Shown: positions 1-10,511 of the stretch, in pieces
Layout of the letters: every line of letters starts with the position of its first letter
How positions within the stretch are numbered: position 1 is the stretch's first letter
Assembly (NCBI RefSeq): GCF_000013865.1
Contig: NC_007948.1
Location: forward strand, 3,720,001 to 3,784,000
DNA length: 64,000 bases
Direction: 5' to 3'
Origin: Polaromonas sp. JS666
GTDB taxonomy: Bacteria > Pseudomonadota > Gammaproteobacteria > Burkholderiales > Burkholderiaceae_C
The notes under the pieces: model-generated
Told to the model about the DNA's origin: nothing
What the model saw: only the letters and a program-made list of their open reading frames with translations
Databases searched by the model: none
Translations under genes and position numbers: made by a program

Positions 1-71
1 CCGCCGCAGGCCGCGAGGCCCGCCACGAGAAGACCGCCCAGGGCCAGTCTTAGAGATTGAAGTAGCTTCAT
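1..71 (-). CDS. Lipoprotein, N-terminal fragment cut by the window edge
   Basis: Only the first 23 or so codons are present, reading leftwards from an ATG at 71. They encode a basic start (MKLLQSLR), a hydrophobic stretch and LAAC, which is a classical lipobox for signal peptidase II with the lipidated Cys at about residue 22. A GAGGTG ribosome-binding site lies about 7 nt upstream of the ATG. The product is therefore an exported lipoprotein. The mature part is outside the window, so its function cannot be judged. Confidence 0.6.
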   Translation of the reverse strand, partial: MKLLQSLRLALGGLLVAGLAACG

Positions 72-473
72 GGAACACCTCATTCAGGTTGATTTGTCGG
101 GACAGTCAGCGGAGCCGGGAGCGAATCCATCGCGCCGCTCGGTAAGCCTACCGATGGCTGCGATACCCGCCCTGTAGGACGCCGCCCCAATCCTGTGCAT
201 GTTCAATGCGGGTGAAGCCGTCGGCGGATACGCGGCCTGAAAGCCGCCGGGCGAGCCAATCAAAAAGGAATGAGGGGAGTGCGCTGGCCAAAGCAGAAGC
301 CGGCGTGCCCCGGCAGCGTCATGGCCTCGCCGCGTTCATACGCGACGGGCAGGCCGGGTGGGGCGAACGCCCTGGCTTCGGGAAGCAACAACAGCACCGA
401 CCGGCTGCGCAATCAGGTCAACACGTCAGCGCATCAGCGCACGCGGCTGACTAATTTGCCTTACCGCCTCGCC
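72..473. other. Intergenic region, no gene seen
   Basis: About 400 bases separate the lipoprotein start from the DUF1415 stop. The open frames here are short or run antisense into DUF1415, have no convincing ribosome-binding site and resemble no family I recognise. The region must hold the promoter of the leftward lipoprotein, but I could not pick out clear -35/-10 boxes. Confidence 0.4.
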
Positions 474-1010
474 TTACAACCCCAGGGCCTTCCACCCTTG
501 CAGCCCCAGTTTTTCCAGCGTCGCAATGTTCTGCTCGAAAATCGCATCAGCCTCGGGAAAGGCTGCCACCGCACGCTCCACACTGCCCTCGCGCAGCAAG
601 TGCAGAATGGCAAACGGCGCGCGGTTGGTGTAGTTGCTGATGTCGTCGGGCTCGGTACCGTCAAACTGGAAGCGCGGGTGGAAACTCGCCAGCTGCACCA
701 CGCCCTCCAGCCCGTGCTCATCCACCACGCCCTCTGCAACCTCCAGGAAATCATTGAAATCCAGGAAGTCGCCGAACAGCGTCGGGTGAATCAGCAGCGT
801 GGTGTCCACCTCTTGCGCCGGTGTGGCCACCAGCAGGTCGAGCTCGCGGTCCAGCTCTTCGAGCAGGTCGTCGGCATGGCGCGCATGGCTCACCACCAGG
901 CGCACCTGGTTCTTGACGTACACCGCCTTGGCAAACGGGCACAGGTTGAGCCCGATCACGGCTTTTTCGAGCCAGTGACGGGTTTGAGTCAGGACTTCGT
1001 CGTCGGTCAT
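474..1010 (-). CDS. DUF1415 domain-containing protein
   Basis: This 178-residue cytosolic protein belongs to the DUF1415 family of unknown function, common in beta- and gammaproteobacteria. The match rests on the start region (RHWLEKAVIGLNLCPFAK), the central ASFHPRFQF and ISNYTNRAPFA motifs, and the usual family length. I chose the ATG at 1010 because family members begin with a short acidic MTDDE-type sequence followed by the W-x-x-K helix, and because GGAG lies just upstream. The open frame extends further upstream, but that part reads through the repeat pair at 1050-1161 and is not credible. Neighbours do not suggest a role. Confidence 0.85.
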   Translation of the reverse strand: MTDDEVLTQTRHWLEKAVIGLNLCPFAKAVYVKNQVRLVVSHARHADDLLEELDRELDLLVATPAQEVDTTLLIHPTLFGDFLDFNDFLEVAEGVVDEHGLEGVVQLASFHPRFQFDGTEPDDISNYTNRAPFAILHLLREGSVERAVAAFPEADAIFEQNIATLEKLGLQGWKALGL

Positions 1011-1049
1011 ACCTATCTCCGCAGAAATTTTGCTCGCATCGGTATTGCT

Positions 1050-1082
1050 CCCTCTCCCTTTGGGAGAGGGCGGGGGTGAGGG
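1050..1082 (+). repeat. REP-like palindromic repeat, copy 1 of an inverted pair
   Basis: The sequence CCCTCTCCCTTTGGGAGAGGG forms a near-perfect hairpin and is followed by a GGGGGTGAGGG tail. Extragenic palindromes of this kind are dispersed in many beta- and gammaproteobacterial genomes. It faces a second copy at 1128-1161 in the gap between the ettA stop and the DUF1415 start, so the pair resembles a BIME-type arrangement. Confidence 0.75.
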
Positions 1083-1127
1083 CCTTCGGCCTTCAACCAA
1101 GCACAGTGCAACATCACACGCCGCCAG

Positions 1128-1161
1128 CCCTCATCCCGACCTTCTCCCAGAGGGAGAAGGA
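1128..1161 (-). repeat. REP-like palindromic repeat, copy 2 of an inverted pair
   Basis: CCCTCATCCCGACCTTCTCC followed by CAGAGGGAGAAGG is the inverted counterpart of the repeat at 1050-1082, with several substitutions. It begins about 40 nt past the ettA stop on the minus strand, so it could act as a 3-prime stabiliser or terminator of the ettA transcript. Confidence 0.75.
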
Positions 1162-1198
1162 GTGGGCTGCTGCGCTCCAGTAGAGCGACCGCGAGAAC

Positions 1199-2860
<1,662 letters not shown>

Positions 2861-3230
2861 CAGGATCAACTTTGGTAAAAATGAAAAACAATGCAAGAAA
2901 ACGGGCTGCACACGGCCTGTAGCTGCTATTTTTACAGGCTTTTTGCAGAGTCATCTGCAGGCTAAAACCACGCGCTGCGCCTCGGGGGCAACGCCTTTTG
3001 GCAAGGCGTGTTTTTTGCGTGAATACTCCGATTATCGTTCCGTGCGACAATACGCGGGTTGCTGGCTCCAGTTGCCTGCAACATTTGGGCACATCCCGGG
3101 TATTACTTTCAGTAGTTGCTTACGATGTTTTTTGGCCCGATTTTCTGATCCCATCTGCCTTTGACTGGCGGGTTGCTTTCAAACAAGGCACCCAACAGGC
3201 CGATCTATAGCACCCCAGCGGTGCAACACC
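2861..3230. other. Divergent intergenic region between ettA and rhlE
   Basis: These 370 bases hold the promoters of both divergent genes but no gene. A hairpin GCCTGTA-N11-TACAGGC lies at 2915-2939, followed by a T run. It includes TAGCTGCTATTTTTA, which may be a diverged relative of the repeat family described at 29886. The roughly 100-200 nt of AT-rich sequence before rhlE would form a long 5-prime leader, as is common for DEAD-box helicase genes. I could not identify a specific regulatory element. Confidence 0.4.
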
Positions 3231-4970
3231 ATGACATTTGAAGAATTGAAATTGGCTCCGGCCATTCTTAAAGCCGTGCTTGAGCAGGGTTACGACACCC
3301 CCACGCCTATCCAGGCCCAGGCGATTCCCGCCGTGCTGGCCGGCAGCGACCTGCTCGGCGGCGCCCAGACGGGCACCGGCAAGACCGCCGCGTTCACCCT
3401 GCCCATGCTGCAGCGCCTGTCTACCGAACCCCGGCTGACCAACCGACGCGGCGTCAACGCCGTGCGCGCCCTCATCATGACGCCGACCCGCGAGCTGGCC
3501 GCGCAGGTTGAAGAAAGCGTACGCACCTACGGCAAATACCTGGATCTCACCTCCATGGTGATGTTCGGCGGTGTCGGCATGGGGGCGCAAATCGACAAGC
3601 TGCGCCGCGGCGTGGACATCCTGGTGGCCACCCCCGGCCGCCTGCTCGACCATGCAGGCCAGGGCACGCTGGACCTGAGCCAGGTACAGATCCTGGTGCT
3701 CGACGAAGCCGACCGCATGCTCGACATGGGCTTCATCCACGACATCAAGAAGGTGCTGGCGCTGGTGCCCAAGCACAAGCAGTCGCTGCTGTTCAGCGCC
3801 ACCTTCAGCGACGAGATCCGCGAACTGGCCAATGGCCTGCTGCGTGACCCCCTGCACATTCAGGTGACGCCGCGCAACACCACCGTGCAGCGCATCACGC
3901 AGACGATCCATCCGGTGGGCCGCAGCAAAAAGAAGGCGCTGCTGACCCACATCATCAACGAGCACAACTGGAGCCAGGTGCTGGTGTTCACGCGCACCAA
4001 GTTTGGCGCCAACAACGTGGCCGAGCACCTGACCAAAAACGGCATTGAAGCCATGGCCCTGCACGGCAACAAGAGCCAGACCGCCCGCACCCAGGCGCTG
4101 CAGGGCTTCAAGGACGGCACGATTCGCGCACTGGTCGCCACGGACATCGCAGCCCGCGGCATTGACATCGACGAATTGCCGCACGTGGTGAACTACGAGA
4201 TTCCCAACGTCAGTGAAGACTATGTGCACCGCATCGGCCGCACCGGCCGCGCCGGCAACAGCGGCGAGGCGGTGAGCCTGGTGTGTCTGGATGAAGAAGG
4301 CTTTATGCAGGACATCGAGCGCTTCACCAAGCAGAACATTGAAAAAGTGCTGGTGCCCGGCTTTGAAGCCGAGCCCGGCGAAAGAGCCGAGCCGCTGGCC
4401 ATGGGCCGCCAGACCATCTGGGGCGGCCTCGGTAAACCCCCAAGCCGTGACGTGATGCAGGCCGCCGCGAAAGCAGCGCGCAGCGAAATGATGCAGCGTA
4501 TCCGTGACACCAAAGGCGCCCAGCCTGCGCGCGGCGCGAGTGGCGGCGGTAATGGTGGCAATGGCGGCAACGGAGGCGGCCGCGGACGCGGCCCCGCCGG
4601 TGGCGGCAATGGCAGTGGTAATGGCAGTGGACGCGGCCCGCGCACCCCCAATCCGGGTCAGCCGCGCCAGAATTCCGGCTATTCGCAAGGCGGCCAGCCT
4701 GCCCAGCCGAGACATGCTCAGGCGCGGCAACGCGACGAGCAACCCCGTGCGCCAAGGAATGACTCACGCAGCGAGCCTCGCAATGACTTCGACAACCAGC
4801 AGCCCGCCAGCCACGCCTCGTCCGGATTCCCGTCTTCCGGCCAACCCACTGGCAACCGCAACAACTTCCGGGGCAACCGCTCCGGCGGTGGCGGCGGCTC
4901 GGGTGGCGCTGGTGGCCGGGGCAACGGGCCTCGTCGGCCAGGCGGTCCTGGCTCGTTTACTGGCCGATAA
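3231..4970 (+). CDS. rhlE: DEAD-box ATP-dependent RNA helicase, RhlE type
   Basis: This 579-residue protein unwinds RNA duplexes, with roles in ribosome assembly and RNA turnover. Visible motifs are the Q motif (TPTPIQ near 23-28), Walker A AQTGTGKT (45-52), PTREL, DEAD (158-161), SAT (about 189-191), ARGIDI and HRIGRTGR. The N-terminal [16 protein letters not shown] is typical of RhlE. After about residue 420 the protein becomes a low-complexity Gly/Asn/Arg-rich tail of about 150 residues, probably RNA-binding. The DNA for the end of this tail also encodes, in another frame, the start of the downstream oxidoreductase. The long antisense open frame across this gene is a shadow of its GC-rich codons. 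Confidence 0.93.
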   Translation: MTFEELKLAPAILKAVLEQGYDTPTPIQAQAIPAVLAGSDLLGGAQTGTGKTAAFTLPMLQRLSTEPRLTNRRGVNAVRALIMTPTRELAAQVEESVRTYGKYLDLTSMVMFGGVGMGAQIDKLRRGVDILVATPGRLLDHAGQGTLDLSQVQILVLDEADRMLDMGFIHDIKKVLALVPKHKQSLLFSATFSDEIRELANGLLRDPLHIQVTPRNTTVQRITQTIHPVGRSKKKALLTHIINEHNWSQVLVFTRTKFGANNVAEHLTKNGIEAMALHGNKSQTARTQALQGFKDGTIRALVATDIAARGIDIDELPHVVNYEIPNVSEDYVHRIGRTGRAGNSGEAVSLVCLDEEGFMQDIERFTKQNIEKVLVPGFEAEPGERAEPLAMGRQTIWGGLGKPPSRDVMQAAAKAARSEMMQRIRDTKGAQPARGASGGGNGGNGGNGGGRGRGPAGGGNGSGNGSGRGPRTPNPGQPRQNSGYSQGGQPAQPRHAQARQRDEQPRAPRNDSRSEPRNDFDNQQPASHASSGFPSSGQPTGNRNNFRGNRSGGGGGSGGAGGRGNGPRRPGGPGSFTGR

Positions 4971-5541
4971 GGCTTACTCGACGGTCCACACTGTGGGCCG
5001 TCGCGCACCAGCCCGGCAGCACGCCCGACTGGTGGTGCAGGTGACGGATTCGTTCAACGGATTCAACGCACCGGCGGTCGATGACGTCTTCATCGCGCTG
5101 GGCACCACGATCAAGGTGGCGGGCAGCCGCGAGGCTTTTCGCAACGTTGATTTTGATGCGGTGGTGGCAGTGGCACGCGCTGCTCGCGCCGCCGGCGCCA
5201 CCCGCCTGGGTGTCGTCAGCGCCATGGGTGCTGATAGCCGGTCGCCGGTTTTCTACAACCGCGTCAAAGGCGAAATGGAAGATGCCGTTAAGGGCTTGGG
5301 GTTTGAGACCGTGGTGATCGCGCGTCCCTCCCTGCTCGCAGGCGACCGCGCCTCGCTGAGGCAGGCGCAACGCCCCGGTGAAAAATGGGCGCTGGCCGCC
5401 ATGACTTTGTTCAAACCGCTGATCCCGAACAATTACCGGGCCATCCCGGCGGACGATGTGGCCGCCGCGCTGATCGCTGCTGTACAGATTGGCCAGCCCG
5501 GCCCTCGCGTGCTGCTTTCAGGCGAGATGCAGTCGCACTGA
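4888..5541 (+). CDS. NAD(P)-binding oxidoreductase, TIP30/HTATIP2-like atypical SDR
   Basis: The protein (about 217 residues) is an atypical short-chain dehydrogenase-like protein with an N-terminal Rossmann motif GATGLVGQ, a conserved AlGTTIK segment and [10 protein letters not shown], which supplies the YxxxK-like pair. Its reaction is unknown. No ATG exists near the Rossmann motif, so the start is a GTG, at 4888 or 4903; both lie inside the last 85 nt of rhlE in a different frame. Length and motif position match relatives of about 215 residues. The overlap implies translation coupled to rhlE. The frame stays open further upstream, but that part is a shadow of the helicase tail. Exact start uncertain. 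Confidence 0.75.
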   Translation: MAAARVALVAGATGLVGQAVLARLLADKAYSTVHTVGRRAPARQHARLVVQVTDSFNGFNAPAVDDVFIALGTTIKVAGSREAFRNVDFDAVVAVARAARAAGATRLGVVSAMGADSRSPVFYNRVKGEMEDAVKGLGFETVVIARPSLLAGDRASLRQAQRPGEKWALAAMTLFKPLIPNNYRAIPADDVAAALIAAVQIGQPGPRVLLSGEMQSH

Positions 5542-5570
5542 GTTTTCCGGGCCTTTTACACCCTCAGCCC

Positions 5571-5954
5571 TCAACCCTGCACGAACAGGGTCACCAGTGG
5601 ATCCGGCCCCACCTGGCGGCTCCAGTGGCCATGCACTGCCGCGTCAAAGGTGGCGCCCGGCGGAAGCACGTCGGCTGAATAAAAATGCTCACCGGGCTTG
5701 AACACCCGCGACACCCCGCCCTGCAAACCAATCTCCATCTGTCCACCCAGAATGACGACCCACTGCGGCGTCCCCGTGCAATGAAACTGGCTGCGAAACC
5801 CGACCGGGCTGTGGCGTAGCTGGTAGCCTGTGGACGGAAGCACCGGCGACAGCAGGGCTTGCGGCGAGCCCTCCGTCAATGCGACCGCTTCCTCGCGGAA
5901 TTTCGCGCGGCCGTCGGTGCCGGTGTACAGGGTGACTTTGGTGAAGGTGGTCAA
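5571..5954 (-). CDS. Cupin-domain protein
   Basis: This small single-domain beta-barrel protein of about 127 residues has the cupin signature around QFHCTGTPQWVVILGG and a PGEHF turn. It may act as a sugar-acid isomerase, lactonase-like enzyme or sensor; the sequence does not decide. It is the last gene of the minus-strand aldonate operon, just after idnD. I chose TTG at 5954 because GGAG sits 6 nt upstream and the family start (TTFTKVTLYTGTDGR) follows at once. An in-frame ATG at 6029 inside the idnD end would add 25 unconserved residues. Confidence 0.75.
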   Translation of the reverse strand: MTTFTKVTLYTGTDGRAKFREEAVALTEGSPQALLSPVLPSTGYQLRHSPVGFRSQFHCTGTPQWVVILGGQMEIGLQGGVSRVFKPGEHFYSADVLPPGATFDAAVHGHWSRQVGPDPLVTLFVQG

Positions 5955-6009
5955 TGAAATCTCCGGTGTCGTCTTGTTGTAGCTATCAAGGTCGGGGCTG
6001 CGCACATTG

Positions 6010-7059
6010 TCATGCCGCCGCCGGCGCATTGAAATCGATGAGCACTTTCAGCGCCCGGCCCTTGTCGCCCGCCAGCTTGAAGGCATCCGCCGCCTGGTCG
6101 AACTTCAGGGTGTGCGTGATCACCGGCCGGCCGTCGATGAGGCGCTGGTTGAGAAAGCGCACCGCGACCGCAAACTCCTGATGAAAACGGAAGGTACCGC
6201 GCACATCCAGTTCCTTGGCCACCAGCAGGTTCATCGGCACGCTGATATCGCCGCCCAGGCCCACGATCACGACCACGCCGCGCGGCGCCATCACATCCAG
6301 CCCGCCGCGCAAGGCCTTGTCGCTGCCGGAAGCTTCGAACATCACCTCGATCATGCCCTTGTTGAGCGCATAAGGCGCCAGGCCGCCGGGGTGACGGGCT
6401 AGGTTGATGGTCTCGTCCGCACCCAGCGTGGCGGCGCAGACCAGGGGCACGTCGGCAATGTCGGCTGCAATGATGTGCGCAGCACCGGCACGCCGCAGGC
6501 CGGCAATCAACAGCAAGCCGATCGGACCGCAGCCCGTGACCAGCACGCGCTTGCCAAACACCGAGCCGGCGCGTGTGATGGCATGCAGGCCGACCGACAG
6601 CGGCTCGGCCAGCGCCGCCTCGGCCAGCGGCAGCTCGTCGGCGACCAGATGGGCCTGGCTGGCATCAATCACCAGGTGCTCGCGAAACGCGCCCTGCACG
6701 TGGGGGAAGCGCATGGCACTGCCGTAAAAGCGCATTTCCATGCAGTGGTTCTGCAAACCCAGGTTGCAGTAGCGGCAGGTGCCGCAGGGCCGCGAGGGCG
6801 ACACCGCAATGCGCTGGCCAACCTGGAATTGTGTGACGGCGCTGCCCACCGACTCGATCGCGCCCGACACCTCGTGCCCCAGCACCATGGGCTCCCGGAT
6901 GCGCACGGTGCCAAAGCCGCCGTGCTGGAAGTAGTGCAGGTCCGAGCCGCAAATGCCGCCATAGGCAATGCGCACGCCGAGCTCGGTCGGGCCTGGCTGG
7001 TCGGACACGAACGTGTCAAAGCGCAGATCCAGCGGAGCGTGGCAAACAAGTGCGCGCAT
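6010..7059 (-). CDS. idnD: L-idonate 5-dehydrogenase, zinc-dependent (MDR family)
   Basis: This 349-residue zinc alcohol dehydrogenase probably oxidises L-idonate to 5-keto-D-gluconate with NAD(P). It shows the catalytic zinc site (GGICGSD and GHE), the structural zinc cluster of four Cys (CGTCRYCNLGLQNHC) and a Rossmann motif (VTGCGPIGLL). The ATG at 7059 is preceded by GAGGAGAAA at good spacing and gives the usual MRALVCHAP start. The gene lies directly downstream of idnO and gntK, the normal IdnD partners, which supports idonate over other polyols. Sorbitol or galactitol dehydrogenase activity remains possible. Confidence 0.88.
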   Translation of the reverse strand: MRALVCHAPLDLRFDTFVSDQPGPTELGVRIAYGGICGSDLHYFQHGGFGTVRIREPMVLGHEVSGAIESVGSAVTQFQVGQRIAVSPSRPCGTCRYCNLGLQNHCMEMRFYGSAMRFPHVQGAFREHLVIDASQAHLVADELPLAEAALAEPLSVGLHAITRAGSVFGKRVLVTGCGPIGLLLIAGLRRAGAAHIIAADIADVPLVCAATLGADETINLARHPGGLAPYALNKGMIEVMFEASGSDKALRGGLDVMAPRGVVVIVGLGGDISVPMNLLVAKELDVRGTFRFHQEFAVAVRFLNQRLIDGRPVITHTLKFDQAADAFKLAGDKGRALKVLIDFNAPAAA

Positions 7060-7126
7060 GAATTTCTCCTCAAATAGCAAAGTCGGTCAAAAAGTCAAAG
7101 AGTCAAAAAATTAAAAAGTTAAAGAC

Positions 7127-7945
7127 TCAGAGGGTGGCGGTCACGCCGCCGTCGACGTACAGGATGTGGCCATTGACAAAGCTCGATGCATCGCTGGCCA
7201 GGAACACGGCCGCGCCACCCAGGTCCTCGACGTTGCCCCAGCGCCGGCTGGGCGTGCGTCCGATCAGCCAGGCATTGAACTGCTCGTCGGCCACCAGTTT
7301 CTCGTTGAGTTCGGTCCTGAAATAGCCGGGCCCGAGGCCGTTGACATTGATGCCATGCGGGCCCCAGTCAATCGCCATGCCTTTGGTCAGCATCTTGACC
7401 GCACCCTTGCTCGCCGTATAGGGTGCGATGTTGGGCCGGCCCAGCTCGCTTTGCACCGAGCAGACGTTGATGATCCTGCCGCGGCGGCGCTCTATCATTT
7501 TGCGTGCCACGGCCCGGCCCATGAAGAACACGCTGTCGACGTTGGTGCGCATCAGCTCATGCCACTGCTCGGTGGAAAATTCGTGCAGCGGCATGCGGCG
7601 CTGCATTCCCGCGTTGTTCACGAGAATCTCGATGGCGCCGAGGGTGCTCTCGATATCCTGCACCGCGGCCTCTACGGCCTCGGCCTGCGTGACATCAAAC
7701 ATCCGCGTGTGGACCTGCAGCCCTTCGCTGCGCAACACGCCTGCCGCCTGTTCCAGCCTGCCGGCGTCCCGGCCATTGAGGACCAGCGTGGCGCCGGCCT
7801 GCCCAAGCGCGCGCGCCAGCGCGAAACCGATGCCGGCGGAAGATCCGGTGATCAGCGCGAGCCGGCCGTCCAGCCGGAAGGGATTCGAAGTACTCATGGG
7901 AGTGCTCGTGGGAGTGCTCGTGGGAGTGCTCATGAAAATGCTCAT
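7127..7945 (-). CDS. idnO: Gluconate 5-dehydrogenase (SDR family)
   Basis: This classical short-chain dehydrogenase probably reduces 5-keto-D-gluconate to D-gluconate. Motifs are the cofactor loop GSSAGIG, NNAGMQ, the catalytic Ser region and YTASK. The first 17 or so residues consist of four-residue units (MSIF, MSTP, TSTP, TSTP, MSTS) encoded by a 12-bp tandem DNA repeat containing three in-frame ATGs (7945, 7933, 7897). I chose 7945 because it overlaps the gntK stop as ATGA, implying translational coupling. A homologue would normally begin near 7897, so the repeat is an N-terminal extension. Confidence 0.88.
   Translation of the reverse strand: MSIFMSTPTSTPTSTPMSTSNPFRLDGRLALITGSSAGIGFALARALGQAGATLVLNGRDAGRLEQAAGVLRSEGLQVHTRMFDVTQAEAVEAAVQDIESTLGAIEILVNNAGMQRRMPLHEFSTEQWHELMRTNVDSVFFMGRAVARKMIERRRGRIINVCSVQSELGRPNIAPYTASKGAVKMLTKGMAIDWGPHGINVNGLGPGYFRTELNEKLVADEQFNAWLIGRTPSRRWGNVEDLGGAAVFLASDASSFVNGHILYVDGGVTATL
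7893..7945 (-). repeat. 12-bp tandem repeat at the start of idnO
   Basis: Three near-identical 12-bp units (on the plus strand CTCATGGGAGTG once and CTCGTGGGAGTG twice) are followed by a diverged fourth (CTCATGAAAATG). The unit length is a multiple of three, so gain or loss of units changes the length of the IdnO N-terminus without shifting the frame. Two of the units contain an in-frame ATG. Confidence 0.85.
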
Positions 7946-8454
7946 TCAGTGCGGTGGGAAACCGTCATCGCCACGGCTGCGGCGATGACATCGGGGGGCG
8001 TCGTGATGTTGAAGGCCAGTGCGTTCTCGCTGGCGTCGGGCGCCTCGAGTGTCGCCAACTGGCTGTCCAGCAAGGTGGCCGGCATGTAGTGGCCAGCGCG
8101 CTGCGCCATTCGTTCGGCCAGCAGAGCCCGTTCGCCATGCAGGTACACAAAACGCACGGCGGGCGAGCCCTGGCGCAGCACATCGCGGTATGAGCGTTTC
8201 AGGGCCGAACAGGAAAGCACCAGGCCACGCCCCGCGAGGCGCGCCTCGCGGATACGATTGGCCAGCACCTTGAGCCAGCCCTCGCGGTCGGCATCGGTCA
8301 GCGGTACGCCGGCAGCCATACGGGCCACGTTCTCGGCAGAGTGCAGTTCATCGCCCTCGATAAACTCCAGCCCGAGGCGGGTGGCGAGTTGCGACGCAAC
8401 CGTGCTCTTGCCACTGCCGCTGACGCCCATCACGACGAAAATATCCGGCTCCAT
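7942..8454 (-). CDS. gntK: Gluconokinase
   Basis: This 170-residue P-loop kinase phosphorylates D-gluconate to 6-phosphogluconate, the entry to the Entner-Doudoroff genes at 30-32 kb. It shows Walker A GVSGSGKST near the N-terminus, EGDELH, LSCSALKRSYRD and FVYLHG, all typical of GntK, and has normal length. The ATG at 8454 is chosen because MEPDIFVVMGVSG aligns with the family start; the frame open to 8589 reads into the preceding ATPase gene. Its stop overlaps the idnO start (ATGA). Confidence 0.93.
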   Translation of the reverse strand: MEPDIFVVMGVSGSGKSTVASQLATRLGLEFIEGDELHSAENVARMAAGVPLTDADREGWLKVLANRIREARLAGRGLVLSCSALKRSYRDVLRQGSPAVRFVYLHGERALLAERMAQRAGHYMPATLLDSQLATLEAPDASENALAFNITTPPDVIAAAVAMTVSHRTE

Positions 8455-8488
8455 GACACGCGGAACGAACGTGCGCTCTCCGCTTTCT

Positions 8489-9559
8489 TCAGTCAACCCG
8501 GTCGCCGCTGGCAGCATCGAACACATGGGCCTTGCCGGCCGCGATCTCCAGCGTGACGAGTTCATCCGGCTGGACATTGGTACGCCCATGCATCACGACG
8601 ATCAGCTGTTCATCGCCCACCTGCAGCAGCAGCTCGGTCTCCGCGCCGGTTGGCTCCACCACAATGACCTTGGCCGCGATGCCCTGGCCCGTGGTTGAAA
8701 TCTTCAGATCGCCCGGCCGGATGCCATAGTTCACCGCCTGACCGTCGTGGCCGTGCTGGAGAACGCCTACCGGCCAGCGGCTGCCCTGAGCCTCGACCCA
8801 GCTGCCGCCCTGGCCCTGGCGCAATACACCGTTGAGCACGTTCATCGCCGGCGAGCCGATGAACTGCGCCACAAAGAGATTGGCAGGCCGGTCGAACAGG
8901 GCCAGCGGCGTGCCTATCTGTTCAATGATGCCATCGTGCATCACGACGATGCGGTCGGCCATGGTCATGGCTTCGATCTGGTCGTGCGTGACGTAGACCG
9001 TGGTGGTTTTCAGCCGCTGGTGCAGCGCCTTGATCTCGGCACGCATGGCCACGCGCAGTTTGGCGTCCAGGTTGGACAGCGGCTCATCAAACAGAAACAC
9101 CTTGGGGTCGCGCACGATGGCCCGCCCCATCGCGACGCGCTGGCGCTGCCCGCCCGAGAGCTCGCGCGGGAAGCGGTCGAGCAAGGGGTCGAGGTTCAGG
9201 ATGCGCGCCGCATTGCCAACGCGCTTATTCGTCAGGTCGTCGTCGGCCTTGCGCAGCTTCAGGCTGAAAGCCATGTTGTCGCGCACCGTCATGTGCGGAT
9301 ACAGCGCGTAGCTCTGGAACACCATCGCGATGTCGCGGTCCTTGGAGTCGAGGTCGTTGACCACCTTGCCGTCGATCGCGATCTCGCCGCCACTGATTTC
9401 CTCCAGCCCGGCCAGCATGCGCAGCAAAGTCGACTTGCCGCAGCCCGAGGGGCCAACCAGCACGACGAACTCGCCATCGGCAATGTCGAAGCTGATGCCG
9501 TGAATGATCTTGAACTTGCCGAAACTCTTTTCAATTTTCTGGAACGATACGGATGCCAT
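8489..9559 (-). CDS. Sugar ABC transporter ATP-binding protein (MalK/UgpC family)
   Basis: The 356-residue ATPase energises the adjacent permease pair at the inner membrane. Motifs: Walker [10 protein letters not shown], signature LSGGQRQR, Walker B VFLFDEP, H-loop THDQ, then a C-terminal MalK-type regulatory/OB region of about 120 residues (GIRPGDLKI). Organisation with one periplasmic receptor and two permeases makes this a complete CUT1-type importer. Position before gntK-idnO-idnD suggests an aldonate or related sugar as substrate, but the family also carries disaccharides, polyols and glycerol phosphate. Confidence 0.93.
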   Translation of the reverse strand: MASVSFQKIEKSFGKFKIIHGISFDIADGEFVVLVGPSGCGKSTLLRMLAGLEEISGGEIAIDGKVVNDLDSKDRDIAMVFQSYALYPHMTVRDNMAFSLKLRKADDDLTNKRVGNAARILNLDPLLDRFPRELSGGQRQRVAMGRAIVRDPKVFLFDEPLSNLDAKLRVAMRAEIKALHQRLKTTTVYVTHDQIEAMTMADRIVVMHDGIIEQIGTPLALFDRPANLFVAQFIGSPAMNVLNGVLRQGQGGSWVEAQGSRWPVGVLQHGHDGQAVNYGIRPGDLKISTTGQGIAAKVIVVEPTGAETELLLQVGDEQLIVVMHGRTNVQPDELVTLEIAAGKAHVFDAASGDRVD

Positions 9560-9577
9560 GGGGCTGCCCCTTTTTGC

Positions 9578-10429
9578 TCAGCTCTTGACAGCGCCGGCCG
9601 TGAGGCCAGACACCATGTAGCGCTTGAATGTGTAATAGATTGCCGCCGGCGGCAGCGCGTAGATCAGGCCTGTTGTCATCAGCAGTTCCCACGGCGAATC
9701 GTCGGCCGACAGGAAGTTGCCGAGCGCCACGGCCAGCGTGACACTGGTGTCGTTGGACAGCAGCAGGAACGCATACAGGTACTCGTTCCAGGCCAGCAGC
9801 AACGCGTAGGTACCCACGGCAACGAGCGATGGCACCATCAGCGGCAGGTAGACCAGGCGGAAAAGCTGCAGCGCCGTTGCACCATCCATCTTGGCGGCCT
9901 CGTCGAGTTCGTACGGCAGCTTGTCGGAGGCCTGCTTGAGCACCCAGATGCAATACGGCGAGGCGATCGTCACCATCGCCAGGATCAGCGCCCACTGGCT
10001 GTTGAGCAGGCCGTAGTTGCCCATGGTCTTGTACATGGGCACGGCCAGGAATGCCGCCGGAATGAAGTAGGTGAACAAGGCCATGTTCATGACCGTGCGG
10101 CCGCCGGGAACCCTGAGCCGGCTGATCGCAAACGCCGCCGCCGTAGACACGGCCAGCGTCAGGAAACCGACCGACAGCGCAATCACCAGGGAGTTGCCCA
10201 TCTGCACCCAGAAGTGGTCGAGGTAGAAGTGCTTCTGATGAAAAACAAAAGAGAAGTTGTCCAGCGTCGGGTTCTTCGGCCAGAGCCGGCCCGAGGTCGC
10301 CTGGTCGCGCGGCGAGATGGCGAACAGCACCATGTGGTAGATCGGAATGATGGTCCACAAGAGCACGGGAATGCCGATCAGCAGCAGCTTGGCCTCGGTG
10401 GCCACAGTCTTGAAGGTGATACGTTTCAT
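9578..10429 (-). CDS. Carbohydrate ABC transporter permease (MalG type)
   Basis: This 283-residue inner-membrane protein has six predicted hydrophobic segments and the EAA loop YELDEAAKMDGATALQLFR that docks the ATPase. The C-terminus (YMVSGLTAGAVKS) is typical of MalG-like subunits. The ATG at 10429 has GGAG just upstream and gives the usual start; the extra upstream frame runs through the repeat at 10468. It lies 18 nt before the ATPase gene. Confidence 0.92.
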   Translation of the reverse strand: MKRITFKTVATEAKLLLIGIPVLLWTIIPIYHMVLFAISPRDQATSGRLWPKNPTLDNFSFVFHQKHFYLDHFWVQMGNSLVIALSVGFLTLAVSTAAAFAISRLRVPGGRTVMNMALFTYFIPAAFLAVPMYKTMGNYGLLNSQWALILAMVTIASPYCIWVLKQASDKLPYELDEAAKMDGATALQLFRLVYLPLMVPSLVAVGTYALLLAWNEYLYAFLLLSNDTSVTLAVALGNFLSADDSPWELLMTTGLIYALPPAAIYYTFKRYMVSGLTAGAVKS

Positions 10430-10467
10430 TTGGAGCTCCGACGAGCCGCATCCAGGAGAGCAAATAC

Positions 10468-10510
10468 GCCCTCGGAGGCAGCGCAGTACGCGCGGCGACA
10501 AGCGTAGAGG
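10468..10510 (+). repeat. Intergenic repeat of the CCCTCGGGGG-CAGCGA family
   Basis: The sequence GCCCTCGGAGGCAGCGCAGT followed by ACGCGCGGCGACAAGCGTAGAGG matches the repeats at 33935-34149 and 50549-50812. It occupies almost all of the 82-bp gap between the two permease genes, inside the operon. The palindromic core is degraded here. Confidence 0.7.
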
Positions 10511-10511
10511 T

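Noticed and set aside
3120..4742. 540-codon open frame antisense to rhlE
   Set aside because: It is His/Ala/Gly-rich low-complexity translation of the complement of a well-supported helicase; no ribosome-binding site or family.
4504..4887. Upstream extension of the oxidoreductase frame inside rhlE
   Set aside because: The translated segment is Ala/Thr/Arg low complexity without similarity to the family, which begins at the Rossmann motif.
8747..10507. 586-codon open frame antisense to the ABC ATPase and permease genes
   Set aside because: It spans two genuine genes and an intergenic repeat and shows no protein family features.
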